Shown: positions 32,088-43,756, numbered from the stretch's first letter. The stretch: DNA of 64,000 nt from Rugalucina vietnamica (GCA_964017185.1 OZ024870.1:65388812-65452811); one strand, 5' to 3'. Notes: generated from the sequence alone by a model not told the origin. Translations and numbers: made by a program.

Positions 32088-32780
32088 AAGCCCCTATCTC
32101 ACTGGACTGTGACAACTGGAGACTAGTTCGTGAATACTTCATGACTATTTCGCGACAAAATTTAACAACACAAATACAACTTTCACATTGCTGCCTCATT
32201 GAATGGACATTTATGCGACAAATTCACGAATTTCAGTCTAATTTTGAAAATATATCTCGCAAATGTCGTGGGACAGATGCGAGACATTCGTGAGAGTGTC
32301 TCACGACTTTCCCGCGAATGAATCTTATTTTCATTTTCATTCATACGACAGTTGCGCGACATTCCTGAGTGTCGCACGATATTCGTACAAATGTGGCTTA
32401 GTTTTATTTTCTTGCCAGATAGTCGCAAAATGTCCGCATGTTTTCTCAAGACTGTCACGCTACTGTCGTACAACACTCGCATGACATTCGTACGAGTGTC
32501 GCGAAAATTTGGCATTGTAAATTTGCCAAAATTTCATGGCGACAAGTTTTTGACACTCGCACAACTGTCGAGAGGCAGTCGTAGGACAGTCTTGCGAAAT
32601 TTTTTGGAGAAAAAATTTGCTTAAAATTTTTAAACATGTTTAAAAACTGTGCGACAAGTTCGCAACACATGTAAGTTCTCACGACACTTGTGCGACACTT
32701 GCACAAATGTCCTGCGAAAGTCTGCTACAATATTCACAAAACAGTCCCAAGAAATTTGCATGCCAGTGAGATACTAGCTT
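32088..32780. mobile_element. CGAC-rich inverted-repeat element in last NDOR1 intron
   Basis: Ends AAGCCCCTATCTCACTGG and CCAGTGAGATACTAGCTT. The interior is filled with GTCG/CGAC words (TCGTGAG, GTCGCACGA, GCGACA) spaced along ~650 bp. These create several overlapping short frames on both strands that are not genes. Ends about 150 bp before the terminal NDOR1 exon. Confidence 0.75.
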
Positions 32781-32931
32781 AAATGCACAATAAAACAGTT
32801 ATTTTCCTTCTATTACGTTTTGAAAATTGACCTTTAGATTTTAGGATTTCAGGAACTTTTCTTGACTTGTCTGTAGAGATCATTTATTTGGTAGCCTAAA
32901 ATACTCTACTCATGTATAACGTATTTTCCAG

Positions 32932-33076
32932 GAATGCCAAACAGATGCCTGAAAATGTGAGAGATGCCCTGAAATCTGTGATCATGAAAGAAGGGAACAT
33001 GGACAGTTCTGACGCTGAAACGTACTTGAGAACTTTAGATCAAACAAAACGTTACCAAGCAGAAACATGGTCTTGA
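32932..33076 (+). CDS. NDOR1: NDOR1 terminal exon and stop
   Basis: Reads NAKQMPENVRDALKSVIMKE, continues GNMDSSDAETYLRTLDQTKR and ends YQAETWS-stop (TGA at 33074-33076). GNAK.MP..V..AL ... RYQ.ETW is the canonical diflavin reductase C-terminus, and the final Trp stacks on FAD/nicotinamide in the family. Acceptor TTTTCCAG. The intron before it (24560-32931, 8.4 kb) contains the 6.4-kb element at 25005-31417. No canonical AATAAA was seen nearby; ATTAAA occurs at about 33091 and 33272. Confidence 0.95.
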
Positions 33077-33079
33077 TTT

Positions 33080-33516
33080 AGGCCTGAATTAAAAAATTGT
33101 TTGTTTGTCCTTTACCTACCCAGCATTTTAATCTAGGGAAATTATTATATTATATTTTGCTTTCTGTAGAAAATAGAAAATTAACTTTCAACATATTAGT
33201 GTAGTAAGAATCAGCCTTTATTTTGCCTGAAATACTACATTTACTTGTATATGCAATATAGGCAAGTATGAATTAAATCAATAGATATTTCACATTCAGT
33301 GCACAAAATTTCCAGGAGAGGCAAATTTTACAAGTTTGTATAAAGCATTAATTTTGAATGATTGACTTGATAAAACCAAAGTCATACATTTCAGTCATAG
33401 AAAAACAAAAACATTTTTCCTCACAAAACTGCAATATAATTTTTTGAGTACGGGGCAGAATTGTGGGTAGGAAGGTAAAGTACAACCAAACGAAATTTTA
33501 TTTTCAGCCTAACGTT
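33080..33516. other. NDOR1 3' flank
   Basis: Probable 3' UTR and downstream DNA; AT-rich, no ORF. ATTAAA at about 33091 and 33272 are possible poly(A) signals. Confidence 0.4.
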
Positions 33517-33989
33517 TTAGCCTTTGTGGGAGAAAACTAACAATCAGGGTTTCGGACCTGGTCCCGAGGTTATAAATCTTGTTTTATGCTCAACTCAGCT
33601 GAGTTTAAAATATCGGATGCTCATGATTAATGAAATAGCCTAAATAAATTGAAATTTTAGGTTAAGATCACAATAGCCTGTAATTTATCCTGCTTATAAA
33701 TGTTAAAATGCCAACAATTGTTGGCATTTTAACATTTATGAGCAGGATAAATTTTTGTCTCAGCTGAGCTGAGCATGAAAAAAGTTTTATAAGCTGGGGG
33801 CCAGGTCCGACACAAACCAGGCCTGTAAAGCCACAAAAAATAGAAGTTGGAAAATGCAGATTTAGTAAGAAGAGGCATTGTACTATCTATGGAGCGAAAA
33901 CAACCGTACTGATCAGCTGTGAGTTATTGCACAACTGGTCTGTGTCTTTGTTTTTGCATATGCAGATTGTTGGTTTTCTGATATGGCAT
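33517..33989 (+). mobile_element. M1 MITE split by M2
   Basis: The left part ends GGGTTTCGGACCT, the right part resumes AGGTCCGACACAAACC; the M2 copy at 33560-33802 sits between. Confidence 0.82.
33560..33802 (+). mobile_element. M2 MITE nested in M1
   Basis: Ends GGTCCCGAGGTTATAAAT and TTATAAGCTGGGGGCC; intact central palindrome. Confidence 0.87.
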
Positions 33990-33993
33990 TTTT

Positions 33994-34668
33994 AGCTCAC
34001 CTGAGCCGAAGGCTCACAAGGTGAGCTTATAGGATGGTCATGATCCGGCGTCCGTCCGTCCATCCGTCATCCACAATTTCAAAGATCTTCTTCTCTAAAA
34101 CCGCTTGGCCGATCAAGTTGAAATTTTATGTGAAGCCTCCTTGGGTAGTGGCATTTATATTTTATTCGTGATATCTTGGTCACATGACCAAGATGGCCGC
34201 CACGCCCATATATGGTAAAAACCCTTCAAAAATCTTCTCCAGAACCGGCAGGCCGATTTGCATGAAACTTGGTATGTAGCATTTGGGACTCCAGCCCATC
34301 ATACTTTGATCAAATGATGACCCTTGACCTATTTTATGGCAAGGTCAATTTTGGAAACATAGGCTTTTACATGGGAAAAGGCAAAAGTAATGGATATTTT
34401 GGAAACTATTGCAGCCTGAGACTTGAAAGTTGCTAGATGCAAACAACCAATGGAGTCAGTGAAGGTTTGTGATTAATTAAGGTCAAGGTCATTTCTTTAC
34501 CTTGACACAAGGTCATTTAGATATCAAAATTAAGATTATGGTTTTCTCAGATTTCACTGGGTTTCAATAAAGGTGTGTGAGTATTCAAGGTCAAGGTCAT
34601 TTCATGATGACTTAATGCTCGAAGATCAGGCTTCAGGTGAGCTTTCTCAGGACCAATGGTCCTCTGGT
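33994..34668 (+). mobile_element. P-C element (AGCTCACCTGAGCC type)
   Basis: Begins with hairpin AGCTCACCTGAGCCGAAGGC / TCACAAGGTGAGCT, then GGCGTCCGTCCGTCC, AAATTTTATGTGAAGCC, CCAAGATGGCCGCCA and AAGGTCAAGGTCATTT, and ends CAGGTGAGC...ACCAATGGTCCTCTGG. The type is widely seen in bivalves (from memory; not searched). Confidence 0.75.
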
Positions 34669-35558
34669 ATATGTTTGTTTTGGGGTATAACAGTCGAGTC
34701 AAACATTTTTTTCAGTCATGTTGGAACAGGGCCATTACTTCTTTGGAATTAACCAGCTTCCGAGGTTATAAATCAGCTCATATGAGACTAAAATTTATCC
34801 TGCTCATAATTGTTAAAATGCCAACAAATGTTAGCATTTTAACATTTATGAGCAGGATAGATTACTAGTTTTTGAGTTTTGAACCTGAATTTTCCACCAA
34901 TTATTTAAACATTTATGAGCAGTTGAAATTTTGTGCACAGCTGAGCTGTGCTTGAAAAAAAGTTTTATAACCTTGTGGCCAGTACAATATGGAGTTGAGT
35001 AAATGTGTCTCACTCAAAGCTAGTGGTGATCTCTCAATCTAGAGTCTGGCTCACTAATCTTTAGGTTGCCATGCTCCCTTGTCATACTTTTAATGGTGCT
35101 ATTAAAATACACAAATAGGAATTATGTCTCTTTTTGCTGTGATATAATAAATTGTGTCAATTCAGGTTCAAAACTCAAAAACTAGTAATTTATCCTGCTC
35201 ATAAATGTTAAAATGCCAACATTTGTTGGCATTTTAACATTTATGAGCAGGATAAATTTTAGTCTCATATGAGCTGATTTATAACCTCGGAAGCTGGTTA
35301 ATTCCAAAGAAGTAATGGCCCTGTTCCAACATGACTGAAAAAAATGTTTGACTGGACTGTTATACCACAAAACAAACATATACCAGAGGACCATTGGTCC
35401 TGAGAAAGCTCACCTGAAGCCTGATCTTGGAGCATTAAGTCATCATGAAATGACCTTGACCTTGAATACTCACACACCTTTATTGAAACCCAGTGAAATC
35501 TGAGAAAACCATAATCTTAATTTTGATATCTAAATGACCTTGTGTCAAGGTGAAGGAA
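34493..35558. repeat. 400-bp inverted repeat with 266-bp spacer
   Basis: Arm 34493-34892 is nearly the exact reverse complement of 35159-35558. The arms carry the end of the P-C element, unique-looking DNA and part of an M2 copy. The two arms encode the same 70-codon frame in opposite strands, which is a by-product. Confidence 0.93.
34755..34980 (+). mobile_element. M2 MITE at the inverted-repeat boundary
   Basis: Starts CTTCCGAGGTTATAAATC and ends TTTATAACCTTGTGGCC. Its first half lies in the left arm; a matching half-copy is at 35182-35303 in the right arm. Confidence 0.78.
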
Positions 35559-35627
35559 CAGAATTGTTGGTTTTTCTTTTTTGCTTGATGTCCATGGTGA
35601 ACAGCTTTAAATTGTAGGCTTACATCA

Positions 35628-35862
35628 TGTGAGCTGTGATGTGAAAAAAACGGTCTTCGGAGTTTGCGACCTGGTCCATCAGAAACCGGCCTGTACAGTC
35701 ACAGGAGGCTAGAAGCTTGAAATTTCGGATTTAAGAAGAAGAGAAATTGTACTCTCCGTGTAGCGAAAACAAAGGCGCTGATCAGCTTTGCGGTTACTGC
35801 GAAGCTGATCTGCGCCTTTGTTTTCGCATATGCAAAAGTCCGGTTTTCTCATGACACGGCTT
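35628..35862 (+). mobile_element. M1 MITE
   Basis: Full length, diverged TIR (TGAGCTGTGATGTGAAAAAA). Confidence 0.87.
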
Positions 35863-36093
35863 GTCAGAATGGTCAGTGTGCCTTGGCAAGCCTTTCTTTT
35901 TATCACTAGTTGACAAATGCTCTTTTTGAAACAGAGGAAGGAAGTGTGGCCATAGATATTTTCATAACCTTATGTTCATAAAAATCCACAGAGGATGGCT
36001 AATATAATATTTTTAAAATACATGTATTTATTTGTTTAACTTCAATTTCATAGAAAGCTCACTGAATGGGTGTGAGTGTTTTTGTGGTCATAA

Positions 36094-36329
36094 GAGCCAC
36101 CACATAAGAAAAGCAACAATATGCATATGCAAAAACAAAGACGCAGATCAGCTATCAGTTACTGCACAGCTGATCAACGTCTTTGTTGTTGCTACACAGA
36201 TAGAACAATTCCTCCTCTTCTTAAATCCGAAATTTCAAATCTCTAGCCTGCCTTAGTGACTGTACAGGCTGGTTTGTGTCTGACCTGGTCAGAAACCCAA
36301 ATTGTTGATTTTCTTGTACAAAGGCTTAT
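36094..36329 (-). mobile_element. M1 MITE
   Basis: Stem with a 2-base deletion at the apex (GCTATCAGTTACTGCACAGC). Confidence 0.86.
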
Positions 36330-36435
36330 ATATGGTGTACAAAATTGGAGAAAATGAGAGAACCACTGACCTTGGAAACCCAGTGCCACATGCTTTTGAC
36401 TGTAATTAGAACTTGGATCCCAGAAGAGACTAAAA

Positions 36436-36672
36436 TGAGCCGCGACGCGAGAAAACCGGTCTTCGGGGTTTCCGACCGGGTCCGACACAAACCGGCCTGT
36501 ACAAGCTCAGAAAAAAGCTAGAAGCTTGAAATTTCGGATTTAGGGAGAAGAGAAATTGTACTATCCGTGTAGCGAAAACAAAGGCGCTGATCAGCTTCGC
36601 AGTTACCGCGAAGCTGATCTGCGCCTTTGTTTTCGCCTAGGCAAAAATCCGGTTTTCTCACGATGCGGCTCA
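36436..36672 (+). mobile_element. M1 MITE, near-consensus
   Basis: 237 bp, AA/AA flanks; both TIRs intact. Confidence 0.94.
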
Positions 36673-36829
36673 AATAATCTCTGATGGTGTTGAGGCACTA
36701 ACAAGATTTGAGGCCAGTTTCAAGATTATTGATCAAAGTTCTGCTGATGATGCACTAGAGCATGGAAATTCCAGAATCTAGATTGAGTGTATCTAAAGCA
36801 AATAAAAACACTGAGTTTATGCTGAAAAG

Positions 36830-37020
36830 TACAGTTCAACCTCATTATAACGCGCCTCATTACAGTGTGGTTTTCAATACAACACGGCCATATCATGGCT
36901 CCCAAATTGATTATTTTGCTATATGTCTATTGTAAATAATCTCATTATAACACGGTTCACTTATAACAGGGTCTGTTTTCATGGACCCCAAAGATAGCGT
37001 GATAATAAGGTTGACCTGTA
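36830..37020 (+). mobile_element. M7 element, uninterrupted
   Basis: 191 bp; ends TACAGTTCAACCTCATTATA and TAATAAGGTTGACCTGTA. Serves as the empty-site reference for the nest at 8732-9524. Confidence 0.87.
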
Positions 37021-38469
37021 CTTAATTTCACAAAAAATATGGCCCATCATTGCATTCATTTGTTAGACATAGCATATTGGTGATACTTCATTCATCAAAG
37101 CTTGTTTCTTCTTAAGAATGGCATTACAATCTATAGATGAAACCAGTCTTATTTTGTCTATCATTCCCAATGGAATATAAACACATTTAAGCCCCCTCTC
37201 ATCACCTACACAATTTTGTTCTTTGCTAATCATTCCAACTTCACTTATTTCCAACATTCTGATTGCTTTCTTTGAGGACCTGATATTTCAATAAAAGCAA
37301 TGCATTAGAATACTCAGTTTTCATTAAAAAAAAAATGGCAAAAAAAACAGGAGTACCAGTACTTGAGGTTTCTTCAAGCAAACATTGACATCATATTTAA
37401 ATGTCATAAAAACAATGAATGAACACATCTTTAAGGTGTCGAAATAAATTTTTGAACTTTCATCAACATGGATGCATTTATTGCAACTGAAAAAAAAATG
37501 AAAGTGTGTTAATATTATAGATGTGTATTGAAATTTGAGCAGTCTGGATGGCGGTATTTTTCCCACAGGAACATATGAGCCGCCTCGTGGGAAAACAAAC
37601 AATGTGGTTTCCGAACAGGTCCGACACGAACTGGCCTGTACAAGCACAGAAAGCTAGAAGCTTGAAATTTAGGATTTAAGTAGAAGAGGAATTGTACTAT
37701 CCGAGTAGTAGGCTAATGGCCAGTAGGGCAAACCCTCCCCCCCCCCCCCCAAGGGGGAATTTTTTGCACCATGATTTTCTGAAAGTATAGTAAAAAAGCT
37801 ATCAAATCCTGTTTTCTGCTCTCTGGAAGTGGAAGCGTTTGCGTTTTATGCTATGTTTTATTATATGACCTGATACCATCTTTTGTATAAAAATAATGGG
37901 GGTAGGCGTAGAAAATCGATCATACCTCTGCTGTTACTAATCTAGACCATCGAACTTGGTCTTTTTTTAAAGCTTAGACATAGCTCTTTCATTCTATGAT
38001 AAGTAATGCAAAATATCTACTTTGCATATTCATGAATATTAATGAAAACATGAAAATGGTAGAAAATCATCAAAAACTCATAAATTAACTCATTTCAGGC
38101 CTAAACTATCGTTGTGACATTTATATTGCACCATTTAGACATATTTCATAAATTTATTGTTGTCATGAGCCTATGTGAAAATTATCTCATTTGTATATTC
38201 ATGAATATTAATTAAAAAGAAAAAAATCCCAGAAAAATGGGTGTATACATATAGTATCATTTGTACCTTGGCTGTTGATAAACATGGAAACTAATGTGGA
38301 ATCAAATGAATGCTATGGCCATGTTCTATCACCCTTATACATATAATACATGTATTTAAGGATATAAGGCTCATCTATTTTTTTCATGAATATTAATGAA
38401 AACTAGAAATCACAGAAAAATAATGAAAAAAAATGAATTGGTATACCTACAGAATGACTTGTATCTGAT

Positions 38470-40650
38470 TATTTATGTTAGTTTTATATTTTTTGTGTAT
38501 AGAATATGATCCTGTCATCTCGTCAATCAATTGATACCAATTTCAGTTCTCTAGAGCTTTTGGTTGCTGAGATATTGTCAATTCTGTTGGTATATTCCCT
38601 TCATTTGTCTATGTTTTTCTCTTATATCTAAAGTTTTCTTAAATTTTGGCCACAAGATAGTCAACTTTTTCCTGTATCTTATTATATAATTATAAATTAT
38701 TGTCATATCTATCATTTGATACCAATTTCAGCTCTCTAGGATTTTTTGTTAATGAGATATAAACGTTTATATTGGTATACCCCCTCCATTTTTCTTTGAT
38801 TTTTATCTAATATTTTAAGTTCTCATCAATATTCAAACAACAAGAAAGTTAGATCATTTATATGTCTAATCATACAATTATAGAACATTATCATACCAAT
38901 CATATGATACCAATTTCAGCTCTCTAGAGCTTTTGGTTGCTGAGTTATTAACCTTTTCATTGGTATACCCCCTCCATTTTTCTGTGATTTTTCCCTTAAA
39001 TTTAAAGTTTTTATCAATATTCGAAAAACAAGAAAGTCAGAATGTTTGTGTGTCTTACCACATGGTTATAGAACATAATCCTAGCAATGATTTGATACCA
39101 ATTTCAGCTCTCTAGAGGTCTTGGTCACCGAGATATTAGCAATTTTATTGGTATACCTCCTTCCATTGGCAGTGATTTTTCTGCTATAACTTATGTTTTC
39201 TTAAATATTTGAGCAACAAGAAAGTTAGCTTGTTTATATATCTTATTATATGATTGTAGAATATTGTCATAGCAATCATTTGATACTAATTTCAGCTCTC
39301 TGGGACATTGGGTTGCAGAGATATAAACGTTTACATTGGTATACCCCCTCCATTTTTCTTTGTGTTTTATCTAATATTAAAAGTTATCTTCAATATTTGA
39401 ACAACAAAAAAGATCGATTATTTAAATGTTTTATCACATGATTATAGAACATCATACCAATCATTTGATACCAATTTCAGCTTTCTAAAGCTATTGGTCA
39501 CTGAGGTATTAGCAATTTTATTGGTATACCTCCTTCCTTTGGAAGTGATTTTTCTGCTATATCTTATGTTTTCTTAAATATTTGAGCAACAAGAAAGTAA
39601 GCTTGTTTATATATCTTATTACATGGTTATAGAATATTGTCAAAGAAATCATTTGATATACATTTCAGCACTCTAGAACATTTGGTTGCTGAGATATAAA
39701 CGTTTATATTGGTATACCCCTCCATTTTTCTTTGATTTTTATCTAATATTTAAAGTTCTCATCAATATTCGAACAACAAGAAAGTTAGATTATTTATATG
39801 TCTAATCATACAATTATAGAACATTATCATACCAATCATTTGATACCAATTTCAACTCTCTAGAGCAATTGGTCACTGAGATATTAGCAATGTCATTGGT
39901 ATACCCCCTTCCTTTGGCAGTGATTTTTCTCTTATATCTTAAGTTTTCTTAAATATTTGAGCAACAGAAAAGTCAGCTTGTTTATATATCTTATTACAAG
40001 GTTATAGAATATTGTCAACACAATCATTTGACACCAATTTCTGCTCTCTATGGCTTTTGGTTGCTGAGATATAAACATTTCTATAGGTATACCCCCTCCA
40101 ATTTCTGTGATTTTTCTACTATATTTATTGATTTCATCAATAGTCTAACAGCAGAAAAGTCTGATTGTAAATGTACCTTATTTCAGGGTTTAAGAATGTT
40201 ATCATAGCAATCATTTGTTATAAGTTTCAACTCTCTATGGCCTTTGGTTGCTGAGATATAAACATATCTGTAGGTATACCCCCTCCATTGTTCTGTGATT
40301 TTTCTCTTCTACTGAAAGTTCTTATCAATATTTGAACATCAAGAAAGCCAGATTCTTTCTGTATCTTATCACATGATTATAGAACATTATCATAACAATC
40401 ATTTGATACACATTTCAGCTCTCTTACAGTTTTTGGTCACAGAGATACTAGCAATTTTGTTTGGTATACCCCTTCCTTAATCTGTTTCTTTTCTAATATC
40501 TGAACTTCTTTTTAATATTTGAGCATTAAGATAGCCAGCTTGTTTATACATCTTATTACATGATTATAAAACATTGCCAAAGCAATCATTTGATACCTAT
40601 TTCAGCTTTCTATGTCTATCAGTAGCCAAGATACATGTGGTAATAGAGGT
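38470..40650 (+). repeat. Satellite core of element C, ~12 units of 179-190 bp
   Basis: Units are marked by ATTTGATACCAATTTCAGCT near 38540, 38720, 38900, 39090, 39280, 39460, 39650, 39840, 40025, 40215, 40400 and 40590. Two unit types tend to alternate: TGCTGAGATATAAACGTTT and TCACTGAGATATTAGCAATT, suggesting a dimeric repeat of ~370 bp. The whole array is AT-rich with GGTATACCCCCTCC in each unit. Confidence 0.92.
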
Positions 40651-41130
40651 GTACCACAATAATTCCTCTGCTTATTAGGGGTGGGGGTAATCACTAAAAT
40701 GGGCATTAAAGTGGTCCTCTGACCAATTTGGCACCCATGAGCAATTGGTCTAAGGTTGCAAGGTACATCCTACAACCCACTTAAACCCTTAAATGGCAAT
40801 AGAGTAAAGTTTGATTTTCGTCATTTTCATTTATATTCATGAAAATGCAAATGAGAAAATTTTCATTAAGGTCCATGGTGTCAACAAATTTGTCAAATAG
40901 TATTATTGGTACAATAGCAATGAGCCACAATGATAGTTTAGGCCTGAAATTAGTTTTTATGGGGATAATTGATTTTTAACTTGTTTCGTTTTTCATTTTA
41001 ATGTTTTAATGAAAATTCATGAATATGCAAATTAGATATTTCCCATTACTTATTATTGGATAAAAGGGCTATGTATAAGCATTATAATGAGACCAAGGTC
41101 AATGGTCTAGGATAAGAAACAACTGAGATA

Positions 41131-43163
41131 CAGTACAGTCAGCGTGATGTTTATATACCTCACGCTTACGAACGTGGAATCTCGCATGTCACGTGACTTT
41201 TTTCCGTGGATTTTGCGTGGAATTAGCGTGAATTTTGCGCGAGTTTTGCGTGGAAGTAGCGTGAGTTTTGCGTGGAGCTTAGACATGAAACGTGGAACTG
41301 CTTAACTGTAGCGTGAAACGAAACGTGGAAAGGATTAAGAGAGTTGCGTGAGATATCTACAGTCCCACGCTCGCTCACGCTTTCCACGTTCGTTTCACGC
41401 TCAGGAAAAAGGGACATGAAAAAAGTGACTATTTTTACTTCAAATATATGTATATGTCTCTTGTCAACCAAAATCAAACAGTGAAGTCATTTCCGCCGCT
41501 GAAAGTCCGGAATTTTGCCGTGTACGGACGTACATGTACTAATCAGTATGGTGTGTAACATTTCCGAAACAAAGGAGACACCCGCAAACGTTTTTGTTTG
41601 TATTTTCTATACTTTCTTTTCTTTTTTTAACTTGTTTTTCTTTTTTGTTTTCTAAAGTTTCAAATCTCAAAGATATGCTTGCATTTTATCACTTATCACA
41701 CAAACTGAAGTGTGTGTTTGTTTGATCAGGATAATTTATAACTTTATGCACAAAATTAGAGTTGTTAATTATAACTCAGAGGCTATGTCGCTTATAAAAT
41801 TCTGTGTACAATAATTGTGCCGATACAAGAATAAAGAATACATTGATTTTGTTGACTTAGGTAAATGCTTGAAAGATAAAAGAACAGTTTACAGGGAATC
41901 AGAATTCTCGCAGGGGCATTGTACCGACTCTTAAGATGAAATTAAGATGAATTGATTTAATTGTAACGTACATCGTAATTTATGATTAAATGATACACGT
42001 ACATGTAGCAAGGTGCTTGAACCATGTAGGTAGAGCTTTTTTTGTTGTTGGGCATCATAGAGAATACGAAAGACGCATTTATTTGAGAGATGTTCTGAAA
42101 AACAACAAACCGGGGTGCTCATCTTCTCTTATGGCAAAAACATCATATATAAATGTATAATGTTCTGCATCTAAAACCACGGCAGTCAAAAACGCACCAC
42201 GCTGCCAAATAATAGTTAAACGTGCAAATTTTGTCATTAATCTACGATGATAATTGAATCAACACTGAATAACGTATTGCTCAAACATGCGTATGTATTT
42301 ACGTGCAGGCGCTTTGTCGTACAAGTGTATGCATTTGTACAGGTTAACCGTCATCATACTAAAAAGGTACAAGTAGGCAAAGATCAGGAAAAGGCGCAAT
42401 CAGAAAGAGATTCCCACTCCAAAAACCGAGGTGGGAAAAAACCAAACTAACAATCAGGCACTTATACCATGAAACATATCGTAAGCCGAATGAGCAGCTA
42501 TTTTCCCAATAGGTGGCCACTCAGTTACCTTAACTTAATTAAAAATATGAAAACATACATAAGGCGCCAACAGCACAAAAAAAATTTTACACCAAGACAT
42601 AAAACAAAAAGAACCACCACAGACGTATCGCCTTGGAACGATCAGTAACACAAAGTTACTGGCGGGCTTAAACCGATTTTACAGGATCCTAACCTCGCCC
42701 TCAGCTTCTGCAGTGGCTCATTTATACACAGATATAAACAAGAAATAAGGTAAATCATGATACGAAAATATATAGTATAGGTACCAACATGTAAGTTGCC
42801 GACCTCGTACTAAGGATGAATAAATAAAAAATAAAATTATATTATACATTAATTTGGTCACAAAATTTTAACAATTTTGCCCTTTTGAACGAGAGGAAAC
42901 GATAATCCTTTTCTCGCATGTCTCTTAATCCTTTCCACGCTTCTTTTCCGTAATGAACGTGGAAAGCGTGAGCAAGCGTGAGACTGCTTATATCTCACGC
43001 AACTCACACGCTTCTTGCGAGGAATGAACGTGGACATAGCGTGGAACAAGCGTGGATTTTGCGAGGAATTAGCGAGGGTTTTGCGTGAGTTTTGCGTGGA
43101 ACTTAATCCTTTTTTCTTTCGTGCGTGAGCGCGAAGGATATAAACATCACGCTGACTGTACTG
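41131..43163. mobile_element. Nested 2-kb element C' with TA target
   Basis: Ends CAGTACAGTCAGCGTGATG and its exact complement, flanked by TA on both sides. Removing it with one TA restores the arm of element C (GATATCTACAG), which aligns with the left arm. The TA target and CAGT end suggest a Tc1/mariner-type non-autonomous element. Subterminal zones carry many GCGTGGA, GCGTGAG and TTTGCGTG words on the left and their complements on the right. No long ORF. Confidence 0.9.
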
Positions 43164-43475
43164 TATCTACAGTTTTCTATGTGTACCCCCATTATTAAAA
43201 CACAGAAATTGAATATTTAGGGTAATATGATGAAACATAGCATAAAACGCAAACACTTCCACTTCCAGATGGCAGAAAACAGGGTTTGATAGCTTTTTCA
43301 ATGTACTTTTAGAAAATCATAGTGTAGAAAATTCCCCCATGGGTAGCTAGAAGACTATAGCAAAAACAAAAGGGCTGATCAGCTTCGCGGTTACCGCGAA
43401 GCTGATCTGCGTCTTTGTTTTCACCTATGCAGATTGTTGGTTTTCCCATGAGGCGGCTCATATTTGAATGTCTGT

Positions 43476-43650
43476 CTGTACAACCTCATAAAGCTATCTT
43501 TTGGGTTCATAGAAGTAGACTGTGTAATAAGTGAAATCGTGTTATTATGAGAATATTATGAGGTTACTTACTATAGACATACAGCAAATCATTTTGGGGG
43601 CCATCACATAGTCATGTAATATTGAAAACCACATTATGGTGTTGTCCCAT
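43476..43650 (-). mobile_element. M7 remnant
   Basis: Reverse and diverged: ACAACCTCATAAAGCTATCT, TTTTGGGTTCATAGAAGTAG and CATACAGCAAATCATTTTGG correspond to the M7 body. Confidence 0.65.
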
Positions 43651-43756
43651 TGCACCACTCTGGGTTGGCAGATCAAATGATGCGTAGCTTCTATAAAAAG
43701 TGCAGCTATTCTATACAATGTATCATATAAGTACAATCTCTGACAAACTAAATCAA

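Larger units (their letters stand above)
37709..43357. mobile_element. Large inverted-repeat element C (5.6 kb)
   Basis: Starts TAGGCTAATGG and ends AGAAGACTA, with a TAG duplication on both sides. The inverted arms are ~530 bp: 37709-38235 against 40795-41130 plus 43164-43357 once the nested 2-kb element is removed. Shared blocks: AAAAGCTATCAAA, GGAAGTG, GTTTGCGTTTTATGCTATGT, TTTGCATATTCATGAAT and TTTCAGGCCTAAACTATC. The core is a ~185-bp satellite (38470-40650). No transposase frame. Confidence 0.9.
37576..43460 (+). mobile_element. M1 MITE split by large element C
   Basis: The left part 37576-37708 ends CTATCCGAGTAG; the right part 43358-43460 resumes TAGCAAAAACAAAAGGGC and runs through the hairpin to GAGGCGGCTCA. 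One TAG joins them into a normal M1. Confidence 0.9.

Noticed and set aside
32183-32706. Overlapping 73-110-codon frames
   Set aside because: Product of the CGAC/GTCG word repeats, open on both strands at once; Cys/Arg/Ser-rich low-complexity peptides.
34656-35394. Two near-identical 70-codon proteins on opposite strands
   Set aside because: They arise from the arms of the 400-bp inverted repeat and include MITE sequence; no protein signature.
37709-43357. LTR retrotransposon
   Set aside because: The terminal repeats are inverted, not direct, and no gag/pol frames are present.
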